Assembly (NCBI RefSeq): GCF_013372145.1
Contig: NZ_CP053827.1
Location: 496,001 to 560,000, forward strand
Length of the DNA stretch: 64,000 nucleotides
Direction: 5' to 3'
From: Campylobacter hyointestinalis subsp. hyointestinalis
GTDB lineage: Bacteria > Campylobacterota > Campylobacteria > Campylobacterales > Campylobacteraceae
Shown: positions 11,533 to 23,438 of the stretch, piece by piece
Layout: the number at the start of each line of letters is the position of its first letter
Position numbering within the stretch: position 1 is the stretch's first letter
Made by a program: the position numbers and the translations under genes
The notes under the pieces: model-generated
Told to the model about the DNA's origin: nothing
Database searches by the model: none
What the model saw: the letters and a program-made list of their open reading frames with translations, nothing else

Positions 11533-12670
11533 AGTAAATCCAAATTTGCCTACCATAAATAGTCTCAAAACTATCAGCGATATGACGCAAATAGCTTTTG
11601 AATGGACTCCTATCAATGATGAAAGCGTTAATGGCTACTACTTATACAGATCAAACCCAAACGATAATAATAAAATGGGAATGGTTGCTAAGATAAAAGA
11701 TAGATTTTCAACTCACTACGTAGATACTGGTTTAGCGCCTTCTACTGAATACAGATATGATCTAAGAACATACGATAAAAACGGTAATGTTTCAAACGCC
11801 GGACAAAGCGTAGTCGCGACTACAGCAAAGCTCATAGAGTCTGTGTCGTTTGCTCAAGCGATCTATGGTTTGCCAAGCAGAGTAAAGATACTTTGGAGGC
11901 CTCATCCAGATGCTAGGGTAGCGTCTTATCTTATAGAAAGAAATGACATATCAAGCGATAAATGGTATCAGATAGCAACCGTAAAAGGTAGGTTAAATGC
12001 CGAATATATCGATGATGGCTTAGATCCAAATCATAACTACAGATATAGGATATTTGTAAAGACTGTTGATGGCATAACATCAGGTCCAAGCCAAGTGATA
12101 TCTGCTCAAACAAAGGCGTTGCCAAATTTGGTTACAAATGTGAGCGCGACGACGAATTTACCTAAAAAGATAACCTTAACATGGGATCCAAATACAAACG
12201 ACGATTTTTCTCATTTCGTGGTTTACAGGTCGTCAAATAAGATATTTCCACTTATGAAGCTTGCTGAGACTACCGCTACTGAATATACTGATCTTATCAA
12301 TGAAAATGGTGCTCAAATGTATTATAAAGTTACTGCTATAGACAAAGATGGATTAGAGAGTCCAAAACAGCAAAACGACGTAGTCGGAAGTACGCTAACA
12401 GCGCCAAAAGCGCCACATATTACAGGTGCAAATTTTAACGGTTTGAGTATAGATCTAAGTTGGGACTCTGGAAGTGACTCTAGGAGTGTGAAATACACCA
12501 TACTAAAATCAGGTCCAAGCGGAGATGAGGTTTTACAAGATATAGTAAGCAACGAGTACAGCGACTCAAATATCCAAATGGGCGGTAAATATATTTATAA
12601 AATTATCGGCGTTGATGAATACGGTATAAACTCAGACGAATCAAAACAAGCTGTCGTAGAAGCTAAGTAA
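11453..12670 (+). CDS. flpA: FlpA-type fibronectin-binding lipoprotein with FN3 repeats
   Basis: The 405-residue product has a lipoprotein signal (lipobox AISGC, lipidated Cys20) and then four fibronectin type III-like repeats, at roughly 35-125, 133-222, 225-315 and 320-405. The C. jejuni homologue FlpA (Cj1279c) is an adhesin that binds host fibronectin; its binding nonapeptide in the second repeat is WRPHPDFRV, and here residues 148-156 read WRPHPDARV, one change. GAGGAG precedes the ATG, which makes this start certain although it lies 80 bases inside the upstream gene. It leads directly into trmB, with a one-base overlap. Surface exposure is inferred from the homologue. Confidence 0.93.
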   Translation: MKKLILNLSALCLMVAISGCAPSSPSKVNPNLPTINSLKTISDMTQIAFEWTPINDESVNGYYLYRSNPNDNNKMGMVAKIKDRFSTHYVDTGLAPSTEYRYDLRTYDKNGNVSNAGQSVVATTAKLIESVSFAQAIYGLPSRVKILWRPHPDARVASYLIERNDISSDKWYQIATVKGRLNAEYIDDGLDPNHNYRYRIFVKTVDGITSGPSQVISAQTKALPNLVTNVSATTNLPKKITLTWDPNTNDDFSHFVVYRSSNKIFPLMKLAETTATEYTDLINENGAQMYYKVTAIDKDGLESPKQQNDVVGSTLTAPKAPHITGANFNGLSIDLSWDSGSDSRSVKYTILKSGPSGDEVLQDIVSNEYSDSNIQMGGKYIYKIIGVDEYGINSDESKQAVVEAK

Positions 12671-13845
12671 TGCCAAATTTCATAGCCGCAAATTTAAAAG
12701 ATACCCCTTATCCTTTCGGAGAAAAAAACGTTTCATTTATCTGGAGCGCAGATGATGAGAGTGAGAGTCTTGTCTATACAAAATCAAACGAAAGCGAATT
12801 TTTTCTAACTGTAAAAAAAAGAGAAAACGACTATGTTATAAAGGGCGAAAAGATAACTCGCCCAGCGTCTCTTGGGCTTTTGCAAAGTGCTTTGGTATGC
12901 TATAGAGATCTAAATACGTCTAACATAAAGAGCGAAGCCATTGCTATAAAAAATGATAAACAGTTAGAAAAAAAAGAGTATATTTTTAACGATAAAGAGT
13001 TTTTAGAATATCTTCGCACTTCTAAATTTAAAAAAATATATATAGAGATAGGTTTTGGTAGCGGCAGACATCTTTTATATCAAGCTAAAGAAAATCCGGG
13101 CGTCCTAATAGTCGGCATAGAAGTCTATAAGCCTTGTGTAGAGCAAGTAAATAATCTTGCGGCTAGTTTAAATTTAAAAAACGTGATTCTTTTAAATTTA
13201 GACGCTAGGCTAGTTTTGTCTTTAATAGGATCAAATCTAGTAGATAAGGTATTTTTACATTTTCCTATTCCGTGGGAAAAATCCGAAAAGAGAAGAGTAG
13301 TTAGCGCATCATTTGCTAGTGAAGTTCAAAGGATTTTAAAGGTGTCCGGTAAATTTGAGCTAAGAAGCGACGATAGGGGATATAGCGATTTTACTATATC
13401 TCATTTTTTAAATTTAGATGATAGCCAAATTCAAATCTATAAAAATAGATTTTTAGAAGTATCTAGCAAATACGAAGATAGATGGATAAGACAAAATAAA
13501 GATATCTATGATGTTATCTTTACGAATTCCATAAATTCGAAAATGCAAAACTTGGATGGGGATTTTGAATTTGGAAAAGTTGATGAGAGCTTTGTTTTGT
13601 CTAAATTTAAAAATACCATTTTCAAAGAAGATAATTATTTTGTGCATATCGAAAGACTTTATAAGAAAAAGTCAGGCGGTGTTCTTATAAGGGTCGCTTT
13701 TGGATCTTTTTATCGCCCTGAACATTGTTATATTTTAGTAGAAAATGATTTTGCGGATTACTTTATCAAAAAACCTCTTTTAACACCTGAAAATTTAAAA
13801 GCACACCAAAAAATAAGGGAGTATTTGACTTGCAAAACATTGTAG
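12670..13845 (+). CDS. trmB: tRNA (guanine-N7)-methyltransferase, long epsilonproteobacterial form
   Basis: Methylates G46 in the tRNA variable loop using S-adenosylmethionine. The SAM-binding motif IEIGFGSGRHLL is at about residues 116-127 and the family motif VFLHFPIPWEKSEKRR (the usual FPDPW is here FPIPW) follows near 193. At 391 residues it is far longer than the roughly 230-residue enteric enzyme, with about 110 extra residues before the catalytic domain and a C-terminal extension; this architecture is usual in Campylobacter relatives. The ATG overlaps the flpA stop; the ftsE start lies inside its last codons. Confidence 0.92.
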   Translation: MPNFIAANLKDTPYPFGEKNVSFIWSADDESESLVYTKSNESEFFLTVKKRENDYVIKGEKITRPASLGLLQSALVCYRDLNTSNIKSEAIAIKNDKQLEKKEYIFNDKEFLEYLRTSKFKKIYIEIGFGSGRHLLYQAKENPGVLIVGIEVYKPCVEQVNNLAASLNLKNVILLNLDARLVLSLIGSNLVDKVFLHFPIPWEKSEKRRVVSASFASEVQRILKVSGKFELRSDDRGYSDFTISHFLNLDDSQIQIYKNRFLEVSSKYEDRWIRQNKDIYDVIFTNSINSKMQNLDGDFEFGKVDESFVLSKFKNTIFKEDNYFVHIERLYKKKSGGVLIRVAFGSFYRPEHCYILVENDFADYFIKKPLLTPENLKAHQKIREYLTCKTL

Positions 13846-14501
13846 AGGCTAGAAATTTAACGATCTCTTATGAAAAAAATTTGAACGTTATAAATAACGT
13901 TAGCTTTGATATAGGCGTTAGCGATTTTGTATTTATAACTGGAAAAAGTGGAAGTGGCAAATCAACTCTTTTAAAATCTATGTACGGCGATATAGGCATA
14001 AATAGCGGTAGTATGAATATCTGTCTGAACGAGCTAAATGGTATAAGCCGTTCAAATTTAGCGCTTCTTAGACAAAAAATTGGCATTATTTTTCAAGATT
14101 TTAGGCTTATAAATGAGTGGAATGTTGAGAAAAACGTGATGCTTCCTTTGATCATCAAAGGTTATAATCAATCAGTATGCCAAAAACAAGCCGCGAAGCT
14201 TTTAAAACATGTAAATTTACTTCATAAAGCCGACAAATTTCCTTTAGAGCTTAGTGGCGGTGAGCAGCAGCGTGTCGCAATGGCAAGATCAATAGCTCAT
14301 AATCCTCAGCTTTTGCTTTGCGATGAGCCTACTGGAAGCTTAGATGAGTATTCAAGTGATGTTATTTGGTCGCTTTTAAAGTCCGCAAAAGAAGGACTTG
14401 GAACTTGTGTTGTTGTAGTTACGCATAAAATTCCATCAAGTCTTAGGATGGCATATAGACATCTTGAACTGGTCGGCGGAGTGATAAATGAGATCGTTTA
14501 A
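13830..14501 (+). CDS. ftsE: Cell division ATP-binding protein FtsE
   Basis: ABC-type ATPase that pairs with FtsX and transmits divisome state to periplasmic peptidoglycan hydrolases. The 223 residues contain Walker A GKSGSGKST (38-46), Q-loop FQD near 88, signature LSGGEQQR (141-148) and Walker B LLLCDEPTG (Asp165-Glu166). The start is TTG at 13830, overlapping trmB by 16 bases; an ATG would fall too deep in the domain. ftsX overlaps its end by 14 bases, consistent with translational coupling of the pair. Confidence 0.96.
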   Translation: MQNIVEARNLTISYEKNLNVINNVSFDIGVSDFVFITGKSGSGKSTLLKSMYGDIGINSGSMNICLNELNGISRSNLALLRQKIGIIFQDFRLINEWNVEKNVMLPLIIKGYNQSVCQKQAAKLLKHVNLLHKADKFPLELSGGEQQRVAMARSIAHNPQLLLCDEPTGSLDEYSSDVIWSLLKSAKEGLGTCVVVVTHKIPSSLRMAYRHLELVGGVINEIV

Positions 14502-15297
14502 AAATCATATCGGCGTTATATTCCCCTTAGTCATACTGCTTTTTGGAGTAGAGTTTAGCCTGATGGTAAATAAGATCGTGCAAAATTACGAATCGGCTAT
14601 GGGAAATGATTATAACATTATCATAGTCAGTCAAAATGAGCTAAACGCTACTGTTTTAAAAGATGAAATAAATACATTTAAAGAGATAATTCCGCTTGAT
14701 ACAAAAAGTGTTTTAGATAGACTCAAAGAGGATATCTCGGCAAAAAATTTATCTATATTGGGTAATGCTTTACCAAAGTTTTATTCGCTTAAATTAAACA
14801 GCTTTCCTAGCTCAAAATATATGAAAACTATAAAAGATAAACTGCTTAAGATAGAAGGCGTAAAAAAAGTCGAAACGTTTTCTAAAACGCATGATAAAAT
14901 TTATAAAATGCTTGTTTTATCAAAAAAGGTATTTGAATGCTTTATCGTCATTACCTCTCTTATGGGTATCGCGCTCATCTTTAAACAGATGAAAATTTGG
15001 CTTTATGAGCATAAGCGTAGAGTTGAGATTATGACGCTATTTGGAGCTCCATATTGGCTAAAATCAGCGATGCTTTATAAACTAGCTATTATCGATAGTG
15101 TGTTTGCAACTGTTTTAGTTATAGCGATATACGCTGTTTTACCAAATTTAGATATCGTAAATAGTACTATTTTTGGACTAGGTTTTGATATACCTAGTTT
15201 AGATCTAGCTACTGATAGCGCTATTTTATTTGGTGCTTCGATAATCGTATCTATAGTAGCAGTTAGTTTAGTAATGTTAAAATCAAGAGACAACTAG
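14488..15297 (+). CDS. ftsX: Cell division membrane protein FtsX
   Basis: Membrane partner of FtsE. The 269-residue product shows the FtsX plan: one N-terminal helix (about 8-28), a periplasmic domain of about 120 residues, then three more helices near the C-terminus. FtsX has a degenerate permease fold that transmits ATP hydrolysis to a coiled-coil activator rather than moving a substrate. The next gene, starting directly after its stop, encodes exactly such a coiled-coil LytM protein. Sequence conservation is weak, as usual for FtsX, but position and topology make the call secure. Confidence 0.93.
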   Translation: MRSFKNHIGVIFPLVILLFGVEFSLMVNKIVQNYESAMGNDYNIIIVSQNELNATVLKDEINTFKEIIPLDTKSVLDRLKEDISAKNLSILGNALPKFYSLKLNSFPSSKYMKTIKDKLLKIEGVKKVETFSKTHDKIYKMLVLSKKVFECFIVITSLMGIALIFKQMKIWLYEHKRRVEIMTLFGAPYWLKSAMLYKLAIIDSVFATVLVIAIYAVLPNLDIVNSTIFGLGFDIPSLDLATDSAILFGASIIVSIVAVSLVMLKSRDN

Positions 15298-17269
<1,972 letters not shown>

Positions 17270-17281
17270 TAAGGAGACTAA

Positions 17282-17503
17282 ATGCAAAGAACAGAAGAAA
17301 TAGCATCAAAAGCATTAAATGCGGTTGATAATGATAGGTATAAATTATCTTTACTTGTAGCAAAAAGAGCCGAAGCATTAGCCGAGGGCGATGCTCCGCT
17401 TGTAAAATTAGATAATGCAAAAATGAAATTTACGGATATCGCGCTGCGTGAGATAGCTGAGGGAAAAATCGCATTAGAGGGATTAGTTGAATCAAATAAA
17501 TAG
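17282..17503 (+). CDS. rpoZ: RNA polymerase omega subunit
   Basis: The smallest RNA polymerase subunit, which helps beta' to fold and takes part in ppGpp sensing in some bacteria. The 73 residues contain the conserved core [17 protein letters not shown] and the C-terminal [16 protein letters not shown] precedes the ATG. It overlaps spoT by 17 bases; rpoZ-spoT pairing is a widespread arrangement. Confidence 0.95.
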   Translation: MQRTEEIASKALNAVDNDRYKLSLLVAKRAEALAEGDAPLVKLDNAKMKFTDIALREIAEGKIALEGLVESNK

Positions 17504-19685
17504 TGAGCAATTATTAGAACAACTCATAGAAGAGGTTGTCCTTTGTAAAAATATAGAGTCCGCTAAAGATGTTCTGTATTCGGTAGCCAAACCTACTGGT
17601 ATGCTTCTTAAAGCAGTAGATTATTGCGTGCGTTTGCATGATGGACAGTTTAGAAAAAGCGGTGAGCCTTACGCCATACATCCTATACTTGTGTGCTCAT
17701 TTGTAGCGCATATGGGCGCGGACGAAAGTATGCTCATAGCTTCGCTTTTGCACGACGTTGTCGAAGATACAGAGTGCAGTGAAGATGAGGTTAAATTTGA
17801 GTTTGGGCAAGAGGTTATGAATTTAGTAAGAGGACTTACAAAGATAGTAGCCATAAGAGAAAATGAGCTCGTAAGTTCTAATTCTAATGAAAAACTAGCT
17901 GCTTCTGCACTTACTTTTAGAAAAATGCTTTTAGTATCTATAGAAGATGTTAGAGTGCTTGTTATAAAGCTTTGTGATAGACTTCATAATATGCTTACTC
18001 TTGGCGCTTTAAGACCAGATAAACAAAAACGTATAGCAGAAGAAACTTTGGTAGTTTATGCCCCTATCGCTCATAGACTAGGTATCTCCTCTCTTAAAAA
18101 TATACTAGAAGATCTCAGCTTTAAATATGTACTCCCAAATGAATACGCGGTTATTGATTCATATATAAATGAACATAAACAACAACTTCAGCTAAAGATA
18201 AACTCTTTTAGCCAAAAAGTTAGTGAAAAGCTGCTCACAAATGGTTTTACGGAAGATAGTTTTGAAATTCAAAAACGTATAAAACATTATTATTCTATCT
18301 ACTTAAAAATGCAAAGAAAAGGTATTAGTATGGAAGAGGTCTTGGATCTCTTAGCTGTTCGTATTTTAGTACAAAATCCAAAAGATTGTTATTTGGCGCT
18401 TGGAATTTTACATATGAACTTCAATCCTTTGATATCTAGATTTAAAGATTACGTCGCTTTGCCAAAACAAAATGGCTATCAAACCATACACACTACTATT
18501 TTTGATAATAAAGCTATCATAGAAGCTCAGATCAGAACATTTGATATGCATAAAACCGCAGAGTACGGCGTAGCCGCTCACTGGAAATACAAAAACGGAG
18601 GCCTTATCTCTCCAAAACTCGACTGGCTAAGTGATATAAGCTCAGTTGAGAGTGAAGAAAGAAGCATAGAGGATCTTTATGAATATGCTAAAGATAGTTT
18701 GTACGTAGAAGATATCGCCGTGTATTCGCCAAAAGGTGGAATTTTCACACTTCCTAGAGGTGCGACGGCACTTGATTATGCTTACGAAATCCACTCAGAA
18801 GTCGGACTCCACGCAAAAGAAGCTTATGTAAATAGGGTAAGAGTACCTCTTTTGACTGAGTTAAAAAATGGAGATATAGTTCGCATCGTGACAGGCGATG
18901 AAGCTCATTATCGCTGTTCATGGCTTACTAGCGTTAAAACAGGAAAGGCAAGAGCTACGATCAGAAACTTTTGCAGGCAAAAGATCAGAGATATAAATTA
19001 TCAAGTTGCTGTAGATATTTTAGTCGGTATATTTAATATGCAAGAATCCAAAATATTAGATTGGCTTGAAAAAGAAAATTTAAGTAAAAAAATATCGCGT
19101 GCCGCAACCGATTCGGTTTATCTTCAAGATGTTGTAAATGCTCTAAAAAAATATCCTAAAGAAGATAAGCTTTTTGGACTTGGTTTTGCAAATAAATATG
19201 AAGTTAAAAAACAAAAATTTGACAATATCGTAGTGTATTCAAATCATAAAATAAATGCTGTTGAGTTTGATTATTGCTGTAATCCAAAAAGAGGAGATGA
19301 TATCATCGGCTTTAGATCTGGGCACAATGTAGTAGTTCATCATAAGCTTTGCGAAAGAGCGGCTAAATTTATGGAAAATAAAGACGAGATGATATTTGTC
19401 AAATGGACAAGAAATGCCCCACATCGCTACAAAGTAATCCTTAGCATAGAAAATAAAAGAGGAAGTTTGGCTGCATTTTTGACATATTTAGCTAAATTAA
19501 ATGTCGATCTAGTAACGATCACTTTAAATGAAAGCGATGATTCTGTGGCTGGTGATTACTTTGATGTTACGATAGAATTAAATGAAAATTTAGATAGTAA
19601 TGCTATAAGAGATAGACTAAAAGAGAGATATAAGATAGTTGAGTTTAAATCTCTATCTGATGCTTATCATAATCAAGGAGAGTAA
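17487..19685 (+). CDS. spoT: Bifunctional (p)ppGpp synthetase/hydrolase
   Basis: RelA/SpoT-family enzyme that makes and destroys the stringent-response alarmone. The 732 residues contain the HD hydrolase domain (LLHDVVED, His89-Asp90), the synthetase domain with [11 protein letters not shown] and [10 protein letters not shown], a TGS domain at about 400-460 and an ACT domain at the C-terminus. All hydrolase and synthetase motifs look intact, so a bifunctional Rel-type enzyme is expected; Campylobacter species are known to rely on one such enzyme. The start is TTG at 17487 with AGAGGGA upstream, 17 bases inside rpoZ. tyrS follows after 3 bases. Confidence 0.96.
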   Translation: MNQINSEQLLEQLIEEVVLCKNIESAKDVLYSVAKPTGMLLKAVDYCVRLHDGQFRKSGEPYAIHPILVCSFVAHMGADESMLIASLLHDVVEDTECSEDEVKFEFGQEVMNLVRGLTKIVAIRENELVSSNSNEKLAASALTFRKMLLVSIEDVRVLVIKLCDRLHNMLTLGALRPDKQKRIAEETLVVYAPIAHRLGISSLKNILEDLSFKYVLPNEYAVIDSYINEHKQQLQLKINSFSQKVSEKLLTNGFTEDSFEIQKRIKHYYSIYLKMQRKGISMEEVLDLLAVRILVQNPKDCYLALGILHMNFNPLISRFKDYVALPKQNGYQTIHTTIFDNKAIIEAQIRTFDMHKTAEYGVAAHWKYKNGGLISPKLDWLSDISSVESEERSIEDLYEYAKDSLYVEDIAVYSPKGGIFTLPRGATALDYAYEIHSEVGLHAKEAYVNRVRVPLLTELKNGDIVRIVTGDEAHYRCSWLTSVKTGKARATIRNFCRQKIRDINYQVAVDILVGIFNMQESKILDWLEKENLSKKISRAATDSVYLQDVVNALKKYPKEDKLFGLGFANKYEVKKQKFDNIVVYSNHKINAVEFDYCCNPKRGDDIIGFRSGHNVVVHHKLCERAAKFMENKDEMIFVKWTRNAPHRYKVILSIENKRGSLAAFLTYLAKLNVDLVTITLNESDDSVAGDYFDVTIELNENLDSNAIRDRLKERYKIVEFKSLSDAYHNQGE

Positions 19686-19688
19686 AGT

Positions 19689-20897
19689 ATGGCCGATATA
19701 AATGCTATAATGCAAGAGATCAAAAAAGGCGTTGCCGAGATAATAGACTTTGCGCGCATAGAAACTTTGATAAAAAATTATTATGAGAATGGTGCAAATT
19801 TTTATATAAAAGCAGGTTTTGATCCGACTGCTCCTGATCTACACTTAGGACATACAGTAGTTTTAAATAAAATGGCACTTTTGCAAAAACACGGCGGTAT
19901 AGTTCAGTTTTTGATAGGTGATTTTACAGCTAAGATCGGAGATCCTACTGGTAAAAGTGTAACTAGAAAAATTTTAGATGACGAGACTATAGCTAAAAAT
20001 GCAAAGACGTATAAAGAGCAAGTTTTTAAGATTTTAGATGAGAGCAAAACTGAGGTTATGTTTAACTCGACTTGGCTAAGCACGCTAGGCGCAGATGGAC
20101 TGATAGCTCTTGCAAGCACCTTTAATGTAGCTAGAATGCTAGAGCGCGACGACTTTACGAAACGCTATAAAAACGAAACTCCTATAGCCATAAGCGAGTT
20201 TTTATATCCTCTCTTACAAGGTTATGATAGCGTAGCTATGAAATGCGATATAGAAATGGGCGGAACCGATCAAAAATTTAATCTTTTAATGGGTCGCACT
20301 CTTGGACGAACGTACAGTATAGGCAAAGAACAAGCTATTATTATGATGCCGTTACTAGTAGGGCTAGATGGCGTAAATAAAATGAGTAAAAGCCTTGGAA
20401 ATTATATAGGTGTAACAGAAAATCCAAACGATATCTTTGCTAAAACTCTTAGTATAAGCGATGAACTTATGTGGGTTTGGTATGAGCTTTTAAGCTCAAA
20501 AAGTATTGATGAAATATCAAATTTAAAGCTATCTGTAGAAAGAGGCGAGGCTCATCCTAAAAAAGTAAAAGAAGACCTTGCTTTAGAGATAACTGCTAGA
20601 TTTTACGATGAACAAACAGCAGCTAATGCTAAGAGTGAATTTGATAAAGTTCATGCCAAAAAAGAGCTTCCTAGTGATATGCCTGAGTTTGAAATGAATA
20701 CAGACGAAGTCTGGATAGTAGAGGCGCTTAGTTATTGTGGGCTTAGTTCTAGTAACGCAGAAGCTCGTCGTCATATAAAAGCAAATGCAGTTAGCGTAGA
20801 TCAACAAAAAATAGGAGATGAGCAGCTTAAGCTTACCAAAGGTGAGTATATTTTGCAAGTCGGCAAAAGAACGTATGCAAAATTAAAGGTAGTGTAA
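19689..20897 (+). CDS. tyrS: Tyrosyl-tRNA synthetase
   Basis: Class I synthetase charging tRNA-Tyr. The 402 residues show the HIGH-equivalent HLGH (52-55), the tyrosine-binding segment [10 protein letters not shown], the KMSKS loop at 231-235 and a C-terminal S4 RNA-binding domain (about 340-402). This is the TyrZ-like subtype common in epsilonproteobacteria. The stop shares a base with the start of the next gene (TAATG). Confidence 0.97.
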   Translation: MADINAIMQEIKKGVAEIIDFARIETLIKNYYENGANFYIKAGFDPTAPDLHLGHTVVLNKMALLQKHGGIVQFLIGDFTAKIGDPTGKSVTRKILDDETIAKNAKTYKEQVFKILDESKTEVMFNSTWLSTLGADGLIALASTFNVARMLERDDFTKRYKNETPIAISEFLYPLLQGYDSVAMKCDIEMGGTDQKFNLLMGRTLGRTYSIGKEQAIIMMPLLVGLDGVNKMSKSLGNYIGVTENPNDIFAKTLSISDELMWVWYELLSSKSIDEISNLKLSVERGEAHPKKVKEDLALEITARFYDEQTAANAKSEFDKVHAKKELPSDMPEFEMNTDEVWIVEALSYCGLSSSNAEARRHIKANAVSVDQQKIGDEQLKLTKGEYILQVGKRTYAKLKVV

Positions 20898-22009
20898 TGG
20901 AACTAAAAAGCGTAAAAATAGGAAAATACGAAATAAAATACCCGATTATTCAAGGCGGTATGGGACTTGGTATCAGCTGGGATAAGCTCGCTGGAAACGT
21001 TAGCTTAAATGGCGGTCTTGGCGTTATCAGCTCAGTGGGCACCGGATACTACGAAAATAGAAGCCATATCAAAAAAGAGATAAATAATAAACCTTACGAT
21101 AGCGAAAACTTCTACTCTAAAGAGGGATTTAAAGCTATTATAGATAATGCTAGAAAGATATGCGGTGATAAACCTTTGGCCGCAAATATAATGTGCGCTA
21201 GCAATGACTATGCTAGGATAGTAAAAGATGCTTGTGAACACGGTATCAATATCATCATTTCAGGCGCTGGACTTCCTACAAATTTACCAGAACTCACAAA
21301 GGGCTTCAAGGATGTTGCGTTAGTACCTATAGTAAGCTCTGCAAAAGCACTTAAAATAATATGCAAAAGATGGCATCTAAGATATGAAAAGCTTCCTGAC
21401 GCAGTTGTGTTAGAAGGTCCTTTAAGTGGTGGACATCAAGGATTTACTTATGAGCAGTGTGTTGATCCAGAGTTTCAATTAGAAAAACTTATAGAGCCAG
21501 TCGTCAAAGAAGCTAGCGAATGGGAAAAGATAGGCGGAAAGCATATCCCTGTTATGGCTGCTGGTGGAATTTGGGATCACGAAGACATAGCAAAAGCTAT
21601 AAGCTTAGGTGCAAGTGGTGTACAAATGGGGACTAGATTTATCGGAACTTTTGAGTGTGATGCTAGTGATAATTTTAAAAGCGTTCTAATAAATGCTAAA
21701 AAAGAAGATATAAAGCTTATAAAAAGTCCTGTCGGATATCCTGCTCGTGGCGTTAGAACAAATTTAATAGAGCTTGTAGAAAAAAGAACCGGACCGAAAA
21801 TTCAGTGTATAAGCAACTGCGTGAGTCCTTGTTGTCGTGGTAAAGAAGCTAAAGAAGTAGGGTATTGTATAGCTGATCGTCTTTATGACGCTTACGCCGG
21901 CAATAAAGATACAGGGTTATTTTTCACCGGAGCAAATGGATATAGATTAAAAGAGATAATTAGCGTGAAAGATCTAATAAAAAAGTTGGTATATGGGGAA
22001 AATAGTTAA
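20897..22009 (+). CDS. Nitronate monooxygenase family flavoprotein
   Basis: TIM-barrel FMN enzyme of the 2-nitropropane dioxygenase family. The 370-residue product starts with the family motif KYPIIQGGMGLGISW, and has GPLSGGHQG in the middle, the FMN phosphate-binding AAGGIWDHEDIAKAI, and GVQMGTRFIGT. Substrate is unknown: members detoxify nitronates, but FabK-like enoyl reductases share the fold. A Cys-rich stretch CISNCVSPCC near residue 305 is notable. It overlaps tyrS by one base and the amidase gene by 17. Confidence 0.88.
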   Translation: MELKSVKIGKYEIKYPIIQGGMGLGISWDKLAGNVSLNGGLGVISSVGTGYYENRSHIKKEINNKPYDSENFYSKEGFKAIIDNARKICGDKPLAANIMCASNDYARIVKDACEHGINIIISGAGLPTNLPELTKGFKDVALVPIVSSAKALKIICKRWHLRYEKLPDAVVLEGPLSGGHQGFTYEQCVDPEFQLEKLIEPVVKEASEWEKIGGKHIPVMAAGGIWDHEDIAKAISLGASGVQMGTRFIGTFECDASDNFKSVLINAKKEDIKLIKSPVGYPARGVRTNLIELVEKRTGPKIQCISNCVSPCCRGKEAKEVGYCIADRLYDAYAGNKDTGLFFTGANGYRLKEIISVKDLIKKLVYGENS

Positions 22010-23438
22010 GCTTTTTTTATTATTTCTTAGTGCGATGTACCTATTTGGCGCTGATATTGATGCAAGCATTAAAGAATTTGACAGCAAATTTAATACTTCT
22101 AATAAAGAAGGCAAGCTAAATATTTATCAAAACCTTAGAGGTACATATATACAATCCATAATCAAAGATAATGAAAGCTTAAAACTAGAAACATTGGAGC
22201 GTTTAGTAAAAAGTGCAAAAGAGCTAGGTATTGATTATCAAAGCTATGAAAAGGAGCTAAATACTTATAAAAAAACAGTTTCTCAAACTAATACTAAAAC
22301 AAACAAACCCCAAATAGCTAAAAAACAGCCTGTGGAAACAGAGCAAAAATCGGAAAAAAATAAAACTTTCAAAATAACACAAATTTCAAGCGATCAAAAT
22401 AAAATTATTTTAAATTTAAACTCACAAATATCAACGAGCGATATCAAATCTTTTAATCTAAGCTCGCAAAATACACATAGAAGAGTTTATGATATACAAG
22501 CTATATTGACATCTAAATCAAAAACTATAAAAAATTCATTTTCAGACGAGATCAGAATAAGTCAGTTTGATAAAGATAGCGTAAGAATAGTATTTTCAAA
22601 TGAAAAGAAACAAGATATCTCTTTTGACATAGAAGAAAATAAAATAATCTTTTTTTTAGACGGCGAAGTAGCCTTAGAAGATACAAACAAAAAAACGCTT
22701 AAGCCCAGCAAGAGCGTACAACAAAAGCAAACCGTTGCTCTAAAAAAGAGCTTTAGGCAGACAAAAACTATAGTTTTAGATCCAGGACACGGTGGAAAAG
22801 ATGCTGGAGCGGTAGGCTCAAGAACATTATATGAAAAAAATATAGTCTTAAATGTGGCTTTAAAAACTGGAAAAATACTAAAAGATATGGGCTATAAGGT
22901 TCATTATACTAGAGATAAGGATAAATTTATAGGACTTAGAAATAGAACTAGCTTTGCAAATGAAAAATTAGCTGATCTATTTATATCTATACACGCAAAT
23001 GCCGCTCCAAATGCAAAAAAAGCAGATAGTATGCAAGGAATAGAAACGTTTTTTCTAAGTCCTACTAGGAGTGAGCGAAGTATGAGAGCAGCGAATTTAG
23101 AAAATAAATCAGATACCGATGAGATGAATTATTTTACTAAGCTTAGTTTCTTAAATTTTTTGAATCGCGAGAAGATCATAGCTTCAAATAAACTAGCTAT
23201 CGATATCCAAACAAATCTTTTAAAGTCCGTTAGGACAAAATACACCGTGAGTGACGGTGGAGTCAGAGAAGCCCCTTTTTGGGTTTTGGTCGGCGCGCTT
23301 ATGCCGGCTGTTTTGGTAGAAACTGGATACATAACTCATCCAAAAGAAGGAAAACTTCTTGCAAATGACGCTTATGCCACAAAGCTTGCCGAGGGTATAG
23401 CTGGTGGGATCGATGATTATTTCTTGAAAAATCAATGA
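21993..23438 (+). CDS. amiA: N-acetylmuramoyl-L-alanine amidase
   Basis: Periplasmic zinc amidase that cuts the stem peptide from the glycan during cell separation. The 481-residue protein has a signal peptide (about 1-18), a Lys/Gln-rich linker, an AMIN-like beta domain at about 120-230 and the Amidase_3 domain from about 255 to the end, with zinc ligands in LDPGHGGKDAG, the Glu of LYEKNIVLN and the His of SIHANA, and catalytic Glu in LVETGYI. In other bacteria such enzymes are activated by LytM proteins; the EnvC-like protein of this block is the obvious candidate. The start overlaps the upstream gene. Confidence 0.94.
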   Translation: MGKIVKLFLLFLSAMYLFGADIDASIKEFDSKFNTSNKEGKLNIYQNLRGTYIQSIIKDNESLKLETLERLVKSAKELGIDYQSYEKELNTYKKTVSQTNTKTNKPQIAKKQPVETEQKSEKNKTFKITQISSDQNKIILNLNSQISTSDIKSFNLSSQNTHRRVYDIQAILTSKSKTIKNSFSDEIRISQFDKDSVRIVFSNEKKQDISFDIEENKIIFFLDGEVALEDTNKKTLKPSKSVQQKQTVALKKSFRQTKTIVLDPGHGGKDAGAVGSRTLYEKNIVLNVALKTGKILKDMGYKVHYTRDKDKFIGLRNRTSFANEKLADLFISIHANAAPNAKKADSMQGIETFFLSPTRSERSMRAANLENKSDTDEMNYFTKLSFLNFLNREKIIASNKLAIDIQTNLLKSVRTKYTVSDGGVREAPFWVLVGALMPAVLVETGYITHPKEGKLLANDAYATKLAEGIAGGIDDYFLKNQ

